64,000 nucleotides of DNA, taken from the NCBI GenBank assembly GCA_029891345.1, contig CM057009.1:298135466-298199465 (forward strand), read 5' to 3'. The position numbers and the translations under genes were made by a program. This DNA is from Dryococelus australis. Taxonomy: Eukaryota > Arthropoda > Insecta > Phasmatodea > Phasmatidae. The notes under the pieces are model-generated. The model did no database searches and was not told the origin of the DNA. It worked only from the letters and a program-made list of their open reading frames with translations. Shown one piece after another: positions 1 to 12,546 of the stretch; positions within the stretch are counted from its first letter, which is position 1, and each line of letters opens with the position of its first letter.

Positions 1-735
1 ATCCAGCATGATTCCCACAAGCAAAAATTCGGGAGCAACCCAGCCAGGAATCAAAGTCTGATCACTACACCACTGCAACTCCTGGAGTGTTTTAGGGCAC
101 TGCAATATGACGGAAAGGTGCTGTTGGTAGTGAACCTAGCGGCCAGGTGGCATACTATAGCGTGGTGGGAAAATTTTAATTTTGCCAGTATAACTGTTGA
201 GTATTGTTTTGGAGCAATGATTATCTTATATTGAGGCCTGGAGGCTACCTGGATTTTATTATAAATTGGTGAGTTGATTTCCAGCAGCTGAGTTCTGAAT
301 GGTTGCTTGAAGGTGGTAAGGCTCCCACAACTCTGGTACTGTAGCAGGAGTCGAAATCTTTGTTGTGTGGTACTGCATGTACTGCAATGGGTTTGTCTTG
401 TAGGTTGTGGATGTGACCAGAAATGGCTTGTTTAGTGTCTACTCTGTGTCCATTCATTCTCTGCCTGAGTGTGTTGGTGGTGAGGCCAATGTATTCTGCA
501 TTACAATGTTGGCACTGTAACTCATAAAGTAAATTTTCTGTGGCACAGTAATAGTTACAGTTGCCTGGATCGGGTATGTATGGCGAGTGAGTCTGCTATT
601 GAAAGAAGTTGAGGGTTGGTTGGCAGCACAGGAGACAAAACGTGTGCTATTGCTGGGGTGGGATCCTCTGGGGGTGATAATTTGGTTGGAATTTGTAGTG
701 GGCTGCAGTTTTGGATGAACCAGTTTTCTTGCGGA
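1..735 (-). pseudogene. Penelope-like element 3' fragment (GIY-YIG endonuclease-like)
   Basis: Read on the minus strand, about 735 to 245 shows TSARKLVHPKL, then a frameshift, then CNYYCATENLLYELQCQHCN, AEYIGLTTNTLRQRMNGHR, and a downstream KPIAVHAVPHNKDFDS. The Y-I-G-L-T step followed by LRxRMNGHR is the GIY-YIG-type endonuclease domain that follows the reverse transcriptase in Penelope-like elements, with a preceding Cys-rich stretch. Stops and at least one frameshift make it non-functional, and it is cut by the window edge. An alternative is another retroelement carrying the same domain. It lies inside the SZT2 transcription unit, downstream of exon i. Confidence 0.7.
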
Positions 736-828
736 GGTTACATGGCATTTAGAAAACTAATATAGGCAGTTAGTTTGGAGATTACTTAAATGTTTATGTT
801 TTGAAATACTCAACAGGTGTTGCTGTAC

Positions 829-996
829 CTGAATAACATTGTCGGGAGGCTGGTGAGGTTTCTGGATGAAGTGCACATCTTCTGGTGTCAGCTTGCACAT
901 AGGATTTCTAGCAAGCATGATGGAAAATAACTTCAAGCACAGCATCATCAAGCCTGTTCTGCAAAACTTGCACTAGCTCCTCCTTTAGTTCTGGAC
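829..996 (-). CDS. SZT2: SZT2 exon i, with one-base frameshift
   Basis: The acceptor at 997-998 and the donor CAG|GTACAG at 828-827 bound 168 bp. The first frame reads PELKEELVQVLQNRLDDAVLEVI, then meets a TAG. The +1 frame continues SIMLARNPMCKLTPEDVHFIQ, the strongly conserved SZT2 continuation. The shift maps to the AAAA run at 924-927 (TTTT in the gene strand), where one base is in excess. With that base discounted, the exon has two bases plus 55 codons and leaves in phase 0. This could be a sequencing or assembly error in a homopolymer or a real lesion; all other exons are open, which favours an error. Further 3' exons lie outside the window. Confidence 0.85.
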
Positions 997-999
997 CTA

Positions 1000-1562
1000 A
1001 AATTAGAAAAAAAACATGATACACTGATTTGAACAAAGCATAATAATGCAGAACTTGTAAAAATGTTACCAAAATATTTTTCAAAAAAGGAATAGAAATT
1101 ACGATTGCTACAATAATAAGTATGAATTAGTTGATTACTTTTTATTCAGCAACTTATGTCACAAAATTTCTTCAGTACAGCAGTGTATGTATTGTAAAAT
1201 ATAAAAACTGTTGATATTGGGATGCCTGGATACCTACAATTAAATATAACATTGTGGGTGTTATTGCCATGAAAACAAAATACACTATAAAACTCAAATT
1301 TCTTCAGATGCAAAATAAACATCAATTGGAAGTGACAACTGACTCCTTTTGGCGGCCCAGTGTTGCCAACTCTGTGATCCAGTGCTGGATGTAGTTTTGC
1401 CAACTGCGAAAACCACGAGAGGTGGCAGCACGGGAAATTCAAATATTGAATGTGTTGAGCACATTGGAGGAAGTCAGTAGACCCATCAAATTTGTCCAGT
1501 ATACACACAGACAGTCACCAACACGTGAAAATGGCGTATTCACATATTCACAGAGCCAAACA
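1000..1562 (-). mobile_element. Probable LTR of the BEL/Pao remnant
   Basis: Just after the stop of the BEL polyprotein (1589), the minus strand has a purine-rich tract (AAGGTAGGTGGAA), then TGTTTGGCTC, the expected LTR start after a polypurine tract. An AATAAA is present near 1143 on the same strand. The lower boundary is not visible, and no second LTR was found. An ORF of 120 codons at 1146-1508 has no recognisable content. Confidence 0.4.
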
Positions 1563-1588
1563 TTCCACCTACCTTGAAATGTTCTATT

Positions 1589-3838
1589 TCAACAATTGAA
1601 TGGCAATGGGCAATGCTTCACCAAACGACGCTCAAGTTTCCCAGTAGCGGTGCGCACAGCTGCCACACTTGCCACACCACCTTTCCCTGGGTGGAGCTCC
1701 AGGACTCGCCTCAAATGCCACGATAGGGGCGGAAGCATTTCTTCCTTGAGTAGCATGAGTTGATTCGCAGCAAGCTCAGGTCCTTTCTCATGCCACTTCT
1801 GCCAATGTTGTAGATTATGCAGGTAATCACGGTGCCAGCGATGCCAAAATTCCTGTTGTAGTTGCTATATAAGCTGCCATCAGTGCAGGCAATGTAGGTT
1901 CAAGCAGAGTAACCAAGGGTTCAAGGGTCAGAAAATGGCCAGTTTTAAGGGCACCAAGATCGTTGGGATCACAACTCAAAGGGTACAAGGAACTAGAATT
2001 CAACATCGCTTCACCCTGAACTAGCACAGTATAAAATACTTCATATATTAACATCTTCTTCCCAATAACCTTGAGGAGATGGGACTTAAAGGATTTAACT
2101 ACAGCTTCCCAAAGGCCTCCAAAGAAAGGAGCAGCAGGGAGGTTGAAGGGCCAGTTGACACCAAGCTGGGACAATGTGTCCTTTACCATCTGTTGGTGAG
2201 AACAAGACGAAACCAGCTGCCTGAATTCCTGTGAAAGATTGTGAACCGCAACAAAATTAGTGCCGCATTCACAGTATATTACAGATGACCTATCTCGCCT
2301 AGCAAGAAAACATTTATACACTCCAAAGAACACTTCTGTGGACAGATGAGAAGCCAATTCAACATGAATTGCCTTGGTGACACAGCACACAAATATGCAG
2401 AGATAGGGTTTCACGATTGCTGCCCTGCACACTAGAGGAAGTTTGTTCATGAATGGACCAGCATAATCAACTCCTGCCCTTGCAAATGGTTTGATTTGTT
2501 GTACTCTCTTTGCTGGAAGATCTTCCATACGAGGTTGACTAGCAGAATACCTCTGTCTAAAACAGCGCAGACAATACCGTAAATGGCGGGTGATGGCATT
2601 TTTGTCTGATAAGATCCAGAACTGTTTTCGCAGCCCTAAAGAGTCTGCACCCCAGGATGATTGTTCTTTTCATGATAATGTCTTATGTGTAGGTCAGGCA
2701 TGGAGTGTAACTTAGGCAACAAAACAGGGTGTTTATGCTCAAAAGGAACTGTAGATTTAAAAAGTCGACAACCCAACATGATTAAGCCATACTTATCAAG
2801 AAATAGCACCAATTTCCTAATTTGAGGTGCAGTGCATCGATTTCTCTTAAGAGCAACAATATCATCACTAAATGCCTTGAGTTGAGCTCACAGAAGCCAA
2901 AACTTGAGGGTCTGTTCCAACTTGGAAGGAGTAAGGCATCCACTCAGACGTGTGTCATGCAAACTATGACAATTGTGTACAAAGAGTAGTAGGAAACCAG
3001 TGACTCTCAAAAGCTTAGTAAGATGACTGAACTGAGCCATCAGATTATCCAAATACTGGTGCTGGGTTAGTGTGTTCAGTGTCACAACTTTATGTTCAAG
3101 CAATGCAGGGTTCATATCAGCTGCAACTACACTTTATATATACTAAGGCAATTGCTCCAAGGTGTCTCTTAGCCATGATTGGCCTGTCAACCACAAATGA
3201 TGATTCAGCACCTGAGCCGGCAAAAGACCAAGTGAAACACACTCTACAGAACTGTCTTTGGAGTGTACATGCTTCTACCAGGTCGGTTTGGTAAGATCTT
3301 GGAGTTCACTCACCCTGTTGGCCACAAACGTTTTCATCTGGTGTTGAAACAAATTAATCTATGCCAGGACAACTTTGTAATCAGTCCAAGCAATGATGGA
3401 CAAAAAAAGGTCATCTTAAAAAGTCATACTGACATGGTTAAGCAGACATGCCAATAAGAGTGCACCACACAACTACAAATGCAGAAATGATTGCACCTTG
3501 ACAGGTGCTACCTTGGAATTTCCCACTAATAGTTGAATGTTGATTTTACTATGAGGATCCAAAATATGCAAGTAAACCACTGATGCGTAACCAATCTCAG
3601 AATTGTCTGAGAACCCATGGGTTTTATAAATACCTCCCGAACCCTTGATATACCTAGGAACTATGATTGATAACAGGTGAGGAAGGTCTTGATTAAAAAG
3701 TCTCCAGCAGGCTGCAAGGTCAGATGGGAGAGTTGCACCCCAATCGATACTCTTCAGCCACAAAATCTGCAGAAGATGCGTGGCAAAAGTCAGTTTCCTG
3801 CCTTTCCACGGTACAGTCCGTACTAGCAATGTACACAA
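1589..3838 (-). pseudogene. BEL/Pao retrotransposon remnant (RNase H, integrase, DUF5641)
   Basis: Minus strand. 3838-3473 carries the RT connection/RNase H region, with THGFSDNSEIGYASVVYL keeping the FSD aspartate. 3115-2888 matches the linker before integrase. 2528-1827 is integrase: PFARAGVDYAGPF (first Asp), YCECGTNF where the usual aspartate of the D-x-GTNF block is glutamate, and FFGGLWEAVVKS (final Glu). After a frameshift near 1860, FWHRWHRDYLHNLQHWQKW to a stop at 1589 is the DUF5641 C-terminal domain. Gag, protease and the catalytic RT palm are absent. It sits in the 4.85-kb SZT2 intron. The family assignment is firm and the copy is inactive. Confidence 0.9.
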
Positions 3839-4404
3839 ATGTTGATACCACGGTTTTCACTAAATAAGAAGCATGTACTTCCATTTTGGAATATGACCAA
3901 GTTTTATTATTGAAGGTCTAACACAGTCTTACACTCACACCAACATGACAGATCTTCGTTCACTGTACTACTTTACAGGTTCACAGCGCCACAGTAGCAT
4001 TTAAAACAAAGTTCCGATAAAAAGTTAGTCTAGCAAGAATAATTACGAAGACAAAGGGGGAGAAAACGTCTTCCCCTTGACGCCTATCGACCTCCCACAC
4101 CCGCGGAAAGGATTTTGTGGAAATTTGAAATCTAAAAGTACTTTAACGAAGGTTGCTGAAGAAAAAAAAAAGTTTAAGGCTGTCGGCGCTTGCGGGTGTG
4201 GGCAAAGTTGTCCTGACACGAGGTCTTCTCCTCAAAGGTAGTTGATGTTATGCGGATGAGCCCAGGGCTCGCAGCACCCAGCCCACCACGCGCAGCTCTT
4301 ACTACTCCTCGAAACAAATCTAAAAATAACTTTTGACCAGCGCTTGTGACCTCCTATTGGCTGAAACTTACATCACTATGCAGGCTTCAAAACAAAAACT
4401 GCTG

Positions 4405-4800
4405 ATAGCATGGGGGGGGGGGGGTAAGAGGGAGGGGGAGGGGGAGAGAGGGAGAAGGAGAAGAAGAAAGTGGCACGTAACACTAGCAGGCGATGAAGGA
4501 ACTATGTAGACTTTGGTGTCGAACGAATGTAAGAGACAAGAAAGAAAGCGATGGAGAGAACATATGGAATTAAAGAGACACAAGAGGGAAAGGGATGGAA
4601 TGAAAGAGACAAGACAGAAAGGAAAGAGAGAAAGCAAATGTGAGTAATTGGCAAACAAGAGATAAAGAGAAAAAGAGAAGAAGAGAGAAAGAGAAAGGAA
4701 AGAGAGAAAGAGATGAAATGAGAGAAAGGAAAAAGATAAAGAGATGGAATGAAAGACAACATGGAATTATAGAACATGATAAAATGAGACAGAATGATGG
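4405..4800. repeat. Poly-G run and GA-rich low-complexity tract
   Basis: A run of G is followed by about 370 bp that is nearly pure purine on the plus strand (GAGA, AAAGAG and AGGGAG variants). Several long frames on both strands are by-products of this composition. No gene is supported. Confidence 0.9.
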
Positions 4801-5846
4801 TATGACATCACAATTGTATGTACCTTGAAAATACTAGTCTGGTGATATATAACACTTAATACTTATGCCTATAAATGCTTTTATTATAAAATTATATTTA
4901 AATTTAAAAAATAATTTTTTAGATTTTCAGGGTAAAAGATCAATGGTCCTGAGTCCACACCAGTTCAGTTGCTCTAACCCTAAATTTGCCTGGGTCACAA
5001 GTCCACCTCATCTGTATGGGAAAAAATAGCTTTTTCTGGGGAGTCCTTTTTTTTTTTTTTTGCAGCTGGGAAAAATGGTAACATTGTGAGTGAAAAAAGT
5101 GATTTTTGGGTAAAACAAGAGATTTTGAGAGAAAAATGGGGAAATTTCTGAGATGGCACCCCTGGTTACCAACCTTGGACACGGGCCATGAAGGAACTAT
5201 GCCCTACTACTGAGCAGATATTGCCAACATAACTTTCTGTGTTAGAAACTTTGCAAGCAGTATTGTGCCACTGTAAATTACATGCTTCCTGCAACTGGAC
5301 TGAAGTAATAAATGGCAATTATGTCTTATAGATACCTGGAGAAGAGAAATGGTGAACATAAACTCATATATTAAAAAGGTATACAAACTAATAAGTTAAC
5401 TGGTTTTATCCTAGAACTCTCCAATTAAAATGTCCAGTCAGAGAAGTGACTGCTGCCACCCACCAATTAAAAAATTTGACAGTGTGTGCCTTTACATGAT
5501 AAATAGAATGTTGCTGCCCAAATTATTTCAAAATCAAGGTGTCAGAGATGTGAAGATTAATGCTAGTGGAAACATGGTTTAATTTTTTCATGTTTTTCTT
5601 TGTAATAATTTATTTGTGTAGACAGCTGGTCTGGACACACTTTATATTTATAAAATCCAGAATTACCACAGTTCACAAAACTGATCTGATGAGCCATAAT
5701 GGTTTCACCTTTATTATGCTTGCACTGAAACATGCATGGCTTGATCTTTGAGACAAGAACATGACTGGTGGGACAAGATGCAGGAGCTGGACAACCCACA
5801 GTATGGGGGACATGACTGCAGCATGTTTCTCAGCTTGTAAACTCAC

Positions 5847-6000
5847 CTACATCAGAAATGCCATGGACTTTGAGAACTATTGCATCATCTGATCTGACCG
5901 ACAATGGAGATGGCAATGCAGATGGTGTTAGCACTTCTCCAGGACTAGACACCCCTTCCTTGTCATCAAATGATCTCAACCGTGGCCTGATATCTCCAGC
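5847..6000 (-). CDS. SZT2: SZT2 exon h
   Basis: The exon is 154 bp (51 codons plus one base), acceptor GGTTGCAG|G, donor GTAG|GTGAGT. The product is a Ser/Pro-rich linker (GVSSPGEVLTPSALPSP) followed by AIVLKVHGISDV, a beta-type segment. It ends with a G that makes a glycine codon with the first two bases of the exon at 996. A 4.85-kb intron containing a BEL/Pao remnant and a GA-rich tract separates it from that exon. Confidence 0.9.
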
Positions 6001-6105
6001 CTGCAACCAAGGGAAACAACACAATAATTACATTCTTCCAAACCTAACAAAACACATGAAGAAATGTCTGCACCAAAAATTATTATATAAAAAAATATCA
6101 CACAC

Positions 6106-6533
6106 TTGTGCCACAAAGTCCTCGCTACTTTTCAAGGATGACATTGCTGACACAGGTTGATGCTTGCGTGCATTCAGAGATGAAATAGATGAACTGCGCG
6201 ATACTTGTCCTGGGGAGTAATCATCTGTGTCAGATCGGCCGACACTAGTAGGAGTCAGCTTGCTCTGCCACCGCAACTTTTCATGAAGCCTCAGGTAGAA
6301 AACATTGTTTGATTTATCCTGGTACACAAACATATTTTTGCGATTGTTCACGGAGAAGCGGTTCAAAACAGTACACAATGCTTGTATTCCTCGTGACAAG
6401 TTGGGTTTCCCAGCTCCAGACTTGAGGCGAGGGTGCAGAAGAAACTGTCCTTCCCATACTGCATTGCATGCAAAGCAGCCTGGAGGGAATTCTTGCACAC
6501 CTTCAATGCTTAGTGCACTCAGTGAGTGTTCAT
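6106..6533 (-). CDS. SZT2: SZT2 exon g
   Basis: This is the largest exon here: 428 bp, two bases plus 142 codons. The acceptor is TTTGCAG|AT after a T-rich tract, and the donor is CAA|GTGTGT. It encodes EHSLSALSIEGVQEFPPGCFACNAVWEGQFLLHPRL, followed by NMFVYQDKSNNVFYLRLHEK and a Ser-rich tail (SRSSSISSLNARK). The VWxxxFxLHPRL and VYQDxxxNVFYLRL segments are the clearest SZT2 signatures in the window. The 105-bp intron after it is short and clean. Confidence 0.93.
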
Positions 6534-6627
6534 CTGCAAACAAAAAAAAAATAAACCAATCTATTACATTCACAGAACAGATCCTTTGCAAACTCAATTG
6601 AAAAATACATAATGACATTAAACTTAC

Positions 6628-6863
6628 CATCTAACATTTTTGAAGATGTCACCACGTTATTAGACACGGTGATTGGGTTTCCTGCAACCCAAATAAACTC
6701 GCTTGATTCTGCTTCAAGCAATGGATCACATGTGCGCGTATCATGAAGTTCTTGCAGCAGACGTGTTTGGTTAACTAATTTGCATAAGCCTCTAATGCAT
6801 GACACCACAGTCCTTTGAACCTCCAAATAGCTGACCACCAATATTGGCTGCAAAGCCTGCAAC
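6628..6863 (-). CDS. SZT2: SZT2 exon f
   Basis: The exon is 236 bp (1 + 78 codons + 1). The acceptor is ACTTGCAG|G and the donor ATG|GTAAGT. It encodes LQALQPILVVSYLEVQRTVV, a Cys-containing helix, LLQELHDTRTCDPLL and ESSEFIW. The LHDTR-C-LL and ESSE-x-W pattern is characteristic of conserved SZT2 core regions. The phase matches exons on both sides. The next exon follows after a 94-bp intron, one of only two short introns seen here. Confidence 0.9.
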
Positions 6864-7489
6864 CTGCAAGTATCAAACAATGATGTTAGGTATGAATTCA
6901 TTACTGAAAATAACCATATAGCATATATAATCTACCAAAGCATTAGATATGTGGCAAATTTTTATTAAGTATTTTTTGATAATGGAAAATGTTGATGTGT
7001 GATGGTCTAGGGACATGTAAACGTCAGTGCCTCAATAAAAGTTGTTTTTAGTACTGCACTAGATCAGGCGTACAGGTACAAAAGGGGTACAGACCATAAT
7101 GTGGTGGGGTGTGTAAGATTTGGTACTTCACTTCTATGGTGCCTTTATACAGCGTCGTATCGGTAAGCCGCCGGCTGGGCACAATGTTGAGTTGTGCTAA
7201 GATAGGTTTACGAGTGTGGGGTGTTGGCGGAGCTGCTGGCTTATCTCCCACTGCTGGTCAATAGGTGCTTGACGGTGTTGTTCCAAAGTCGGGTCTCCTG
7301 ACATGACTGGTTGTTGGCGACGTCTGCTGGATGGCTCAGTGGACAGGCATATTCGGCTGGTGGGATTCCGGCCCACTGGTGCTGGTTGGTGCAGCTGGAA
7401 CTTCATTGTCATTTATGATCTCGATGCCTTCTTAAAGTGGTAGACTTAGGTGAAGAATCTTGATGACTGGATGTACAGCAATGAAAAGC

Positions 7490-8805
7490 TTTACCAGAGG
7501 ACCAAACAGATGTCTGGGGGAAACTGTGAGGTGAGGCCTTGACAGTTGGCAGGCAGCATGAAATCATTCCCGGGGGGGTCAAAAAGCTGAAGGCAGGGGC
7601 TGACTGTTTAATTGGGGCTGGTTTACCAGACAGGTTAGCAGCTGCCCTCCTGTTACTCCACTTACTACCTCTCCAGTGGTGAATGGCATTTATCAGGTAA
7701 TACGGTGCTACGGTTCACTTCCGCAACAGGGTGGCAAGCAACAATAACCCTAGCTAGAGTGTGATTCAGAAGAGGTATTCCTTCCTTGCCAGGCCTGGCA
7801 CTTCCTCTGGCGAGTATATGCACTGTGGAGTTAGTGGGTTAACTGACAAGGGGAATCCGACCTCTTTGTCGGTGTCTTACTAGTGGTTGTGGCTCTACTG
7901 TACGTATGCACCAAGTAGCTTCACATACCTGGTCCACAGTATGGTTTGCCATCTAATGGTTTGTGTCTTTATGACATATATCGAACCCTTTTAGGGGACA
8001 AGCTGCAGTCCTACACTGATTGGCACACAAGTTCAATTCCGCGGTTCCCTGCCTCTCCGATGTGGGGTGACTCTTACAGGGGATGACTAAGCACAATTCA
8101 CACTAAGAAAGAGCAAACAGCGGTTAAAATAGAAACGTGTCTTATTCTCTCGAGAATAAGACACGGTGACCCGTAATCTCCTACTGTAACCAAGGCTCTG
8201 AATAACTCTCGGAATGAAAGCAAAGACAGGTACAGGTGCCTGTCGACGTGAAGAGCCTGGCCCGAAGGGCGAAGAAAAAAAAAAGAGCACAGAGCAACAA
8301 ATAGGTAGCCGTGATAACAACTAAACCTTAACTGAAGCTGGTGGCATCCTTAAAAGGGACTTAATGGAGGTTATGGGGTGTGGGTTTGATGTCAAGTGTT
8401 AAGGGGAGGAATGACGACTCTTCTGGGGCTGCAGCAGGTGCTGAAGAAGTCCGGCGTTGGTAGTTAAAGATCAACTGTTGGTCTCTCATGAGGAAAGTGG
8501 AAGAGATTAGACTGAGCAGAGAGCCCTGATACAACTTGTGCGAGGCGAGCTGCTGAAATCCAACTGCTGTTTTACGGCGGTGCAGGGACATATATTATTC
8601 TGCACTGGGGGTCGTCTTGGGTGCTCTCGGGCTTTGGGTAGCTCTGGTGGGGGTTGCTCCTCCCTCATAAGCAGAGCCAAACTCTATTGCCATCTCTCAG
8701 AACAGCTGGAAGAGGCCTACCTGCTATGCAGTGTTGCGTAAGCTGCAGAGGCTTAGGTTCAGTTTCTCTGGCGGGGTTTACTAGTATTTTCCCATTTCAC
8801 TGTGT
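7490..8805 (+). mobile_element. Diverged LTR-like copy D of the 1.4-kb family
   Basis: Three anchors occur in the same order as in the copy at 12547-14001: TAGTGGTTGTGGCTCT near 7880, a poly(A)-type hairpin at 8136-8165, and GGTTCAGTTTCTCTGG near 8759, which matches the GGTTCGACTCTC block near the LTR end. Boundaries are approximate. The stretch just before it (7197-7412) resembles the pre-LTR region of the other copies only weakly. Confidence 0.5.
8136..8165. repeat. Perfect hairpin in LTR copy D
   Basis: Arms CGTGTCTTATTCTC and GAGAATAAGACACG are 14 bp and perfectly complementary, with a 2-nt spacer. The position corresponds to the AATAAA hairpin of the other LTR copies, but the sequence is different. 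Confidence 0.85.
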
Positions 8806-9466
8806 TTTAGTTACATCAGGGGTAATTTAATATATTCTTCCTTCAGGTTCATTATGGTCTTCAGGCAATCACCTTATATAGGAGACGTAATGTGGGCTTG
8901 CATTGCTGCAGTTCAGGGTTGTATCACTGTAGGGCATGTGGTGTACATGTGATGATACACAGTTGCAGCAAAAAGAGTAGTCTATATAAGCATCACACGT
9001 CAATGGCAAACTGGAGAAGTAACTACGGTGATTTGTCAGGGGAGGTAATTAGTTTGCACAAGGTTGGCAGCCATGCAGCTAGAGGTAGAGACAATATTGC
9101 CAAGGACAGGCAGCCCATTGCATGCTAATGGGTCTTTGAATAAACAATCAGGAGGAATGTGCAGAGTAATGTAACTGAAATTCTGAGTTCTACTAAAAAT
9201 AACAGATTACATATGTCACATTATCTTACTGAAGGCAAATATTTTAAAACAAACTTTGTCAGGTAAAAAATTTAATTGTAATAAAACGCTCATGTTGCAT
9301 AGGGAATTCTAACTGTATGTAGATATTCACATTAAACATCTTGCAAATCATTACTAGTCATGAAAACTATTTTAATTCTGCTTTGTTGTTCCATGACTCT
9401 TGTCATTGTCTTCATTTAATAACACAAGTTATAATGAATAAAAAATATATTTTCCCTTAATAATGA

Positions 9467-9575
9467 GCCATAGTAGTGTAGTGGTCAGACTACTCGCCAA
9501 CCACCAAAGTGATATGTGTTTTGATTCTTGGTGGATTGGTGGAATAATCTAGACTTTTGCATTAGGGGAGTTTCG
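9467..9575 (+). repeat. tRNA-derived SINE, degenerate
   Basis: The start GCCATAGTAGTGTAGTGGTC resembles a pol III A box, and TTTTGATTCTTGG at the right distance is a worn B box. The head resembles the better-preserved copy at 25848. No tail or target duplication could be defined. Confidence 0.45.
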
Positions 9576-10159
9576 AGGCTAAATTACTACAAGGGATAGT
9601 TGGCATAATAGCTGTAGTTCTGTAACATGATACTTGATTGTGCCACCAGTATTACAGAAGTTATCTATACAGACCATCTTGTCTCTCCATTGTTGCTAGT
9701 GAGAATGGTGATGTTGAGTTGTCATTGGATAAGGGCAGTTTTTCTATTTATTAAACTCATGAGCCAAGGTTTACTTTCATATATAATCCTTTGTATAAGT
9801 GTATTCAGGATGATTCAAAAGTCACTACACATAGGGGTTAACAAAAATGTGCCATTCATAGCATACAAGGAAAGTATGTTATGATGCCATTACAAAACAT
9901 GATTAATGTACCTCCCATTGATGCGACTGTACATGTCAATGCATACCCATTCAACTTGCATGTCATATGTAACACCTTCAAATGTACATCTTGCGTACAT
10001 GTAATTAACATCTGGTTTTTTTTTTCACACTTCTATCCAGATATGTTTTATGTACTGATGCATGATGTACCAGGTATATATACTCACTTGTCTAGATCAG
10101 TAGGCTGTGTCCACCTCTTTTGGCTAGGATCTACGCCAAGCGCTCATATAAAACTGAAG

Positions 10160-12546
10160 ACTTAGTCCTGATGGGGTATGGGAGATTTATCGTTATACTG
10201 GACAGGCCTGGTAGCTATTCGGCAGGGCACAAAGTCTGGTAAAAGTAAGATGATCTTGCATCGTGGTGCCACCGGCTTTGCAACGACACCTTGGCAACGT
10301 GTCACAGTAGTTGCAATAGTAGGGTGAGTAGTAGGTGAAGGTGCAGTTGCGAAGGAAGGTGTGAATGACAGTGATGAGCAAGGTGTAGGGTGGCTGGAAC
10401 CAAATATACGATGACTTGTGTAGGAGGCTGTTCAGGTTGGTTCAGATGCTCTACCAACCACCAAGGGTATTCCTTCGGACCTTGCTTCTCTGGGGCAGTG
10501 AACTGATATCTGAGGATTTCATTCTCGACTGGGTCTTGCAGATGTCAAAGTACCTGGTCCTGTGCTCATGGTTCTAAGCTAGCTAGGGAGGCTACCAGAC
10601 CAGGCTTCAACTCGTGCTGAAGGCCAGAAGCCAGGAGAATCTGCACACCCTTTTCCTTGAGACCCCTCCTTTTGGAATAGGGCATCAGGAAGTGGACTTA
10701 CACTTCTGCTACTGCAGCAATACAGCTTTTTCTGTATGCTCAACTTACATGTAAGCACAATGTGCGGGCTGGAGACTGGCGGACACCTTAATTCCTGCAT
10801 CTGGCACAACGGTGCAGTACATGCCAGATGTTCAGGCCTCACCTGTCCAAGGTCGCACACAGGTGCGAGAGCTCTCAGACAGGGAATGTCTGACTCTCTT
10901 GGCGGAGCTCCGCAATGGAGAGGCCAACGGACACCGCGCTGACAAGTTGGCTCAAATTAGTACATGTAAGTAAAACTTTGTGTTCCTGGCTCATTTGAAT
11001 AAGTTTCCCGGGATCACCTGTAGTATTGTTACATGAAGGTAACTACTGAAAGGTGCTACGTCTAAAGGAAAGAACTCAAAGTGAAAGCCAATCCACGTAT
11101 ATTTTCCGTAATAGAAAGACACATGATGAATGCACTCTTAACTCCTGGTCAACAGCGTGAGTCTCGTCTGGAAAGCTACCGTACAGTTCAATATAGGCCA
11201 GTAGAGGTAACCAGTGATAAACTGGGGAATGCTGAGTATTATGCGTTGTGTTACTGAGCAATATTTTCTTGCATTGTCAAGATATGTGGTATGTGTACGA
11301 AGACATTGCGCTCTGGGCCGACATGAAACTAGGTTTACTAAGCAAGGTGTGTTTAGAATTAGTCCTAAAAAGGACTTAACGGAAGGTCAATGTGCAGACA
11401 CGTCTGTGTACTACAGTGGTGTGAGGGTATTCGAGGTAAAAAACTTGGGAGAGTCCCTGACTAATGTAACTTTAACTTTACGAGCGGCTAGCGCTGGAAA
11501 CAAATCCTATCATAAGTGATGCTTAAACGATGGTCAAATGGTCAGAACCCAAGCGGCTTGCACTGGAAATGAAGGCTGAGCAATCTGGTCTGGTCAATTC
11601 TGAGTGAATGGCACTAGAAGTGAAGACTGGCAGTTCAAGCTGGTCAAAACTCCGTGGGGGAGAACTGAAGAGTGGCCAAAAGATACGGGATGTATCTTCT
11701 TCTATACTAATTACGACCACTGCCCACTACTGATTGGCTGGTGTTACTAAGGTGAGGGAGTGGTTGTAGAGCGAGGAGGTAGTGAATGCATGACTCATGG
11801 ATGTTACATCACCGGCCAGTTTGAAGGGAAGTAAAGCAAAGACAAACAATATTCTTACTACTAGAGCTAGCTAGCGGGAAGTAAGAGAACTTGTTGCATC
11901 TAATCATTGTTACGGTGGGTTGTTAGGCCATTGAAAGTGGTTTGTGTGGGAGGTTTTTCAAGTTGACGTGTGCTGGGTTAAGAAGTAGCTGGTATGGTTG
12001 TCGTGGCTTTGTGTTGTACGAGACCAAGCATGCGGCAGTAAGGATTTATGGGCTTAGCTTGCGTTTACGGCCCGGTACCTTGACTGGGCACGTGGGTGGT
12101 TGTTCGGTACAAAGATATCTATAGTCTGTTTGACTAGTGGCTTGCGGATGAGTAACTGGCTTACTTGGTTTCCCACTGTGGGTTTACTAGTTGAGGTGCT
12201 CAACTGGCGGGAAGTGTCAGGGTTACCTGGCTTACTTATATTTGCTTCGGCCATTGGTAGTACTGTTGATGACTGCTGGCTGGAACAGGCAGTGCCATCT
12301 GCTGGCTGCAAGTCGGTGATACCATGTCGGCCAACATAGTAACATTGATTCCAAGCTGTGGCGTCTGGGTTCCAGAACATGGGACTGGTATCCCTGTGTT
12401 GTACTTCAGTCTCATATATCAGACCGTTCAGGATGGGATGATATTCTTGGTACTCCCGTGTGTGTGGTGGAAAGCTAATATACTTGTATATGGGAGAGGT
12501 TGGTCTCTCTAATAGTCTGGCTAAAGAACTGCAGTCTCGTTCTGCT
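10160..12546. other. Unassigned stretch before LTR copy B, with internal-region homology near its end
   Basis: No recognisable protein. 11470-11660 holds imperfect repeats of a CTGGAAATGAAGGCTG/GTCAGAACC kind. 12054-12380 contains a 108-codon minus-strand frame starting WNQCYYVGRHG whose nucleotide sequence is related to 59997-60100 (WNQRYRVGRHS). Both lie next to copies of the same LTR family, so this is probably the internal region next to the LTR. Confidence 0.5.

Noticed and set aside
4368-4828. Several ORFs of 60-96 codons on both strands
   Set aside because: They follow from the purine-only composition of the GA tract.
11214-11519. 101-codon plus-strand ORF
   Set aside because: No familiar motif, no codon evidence, and it lies in mobile-element sequence.
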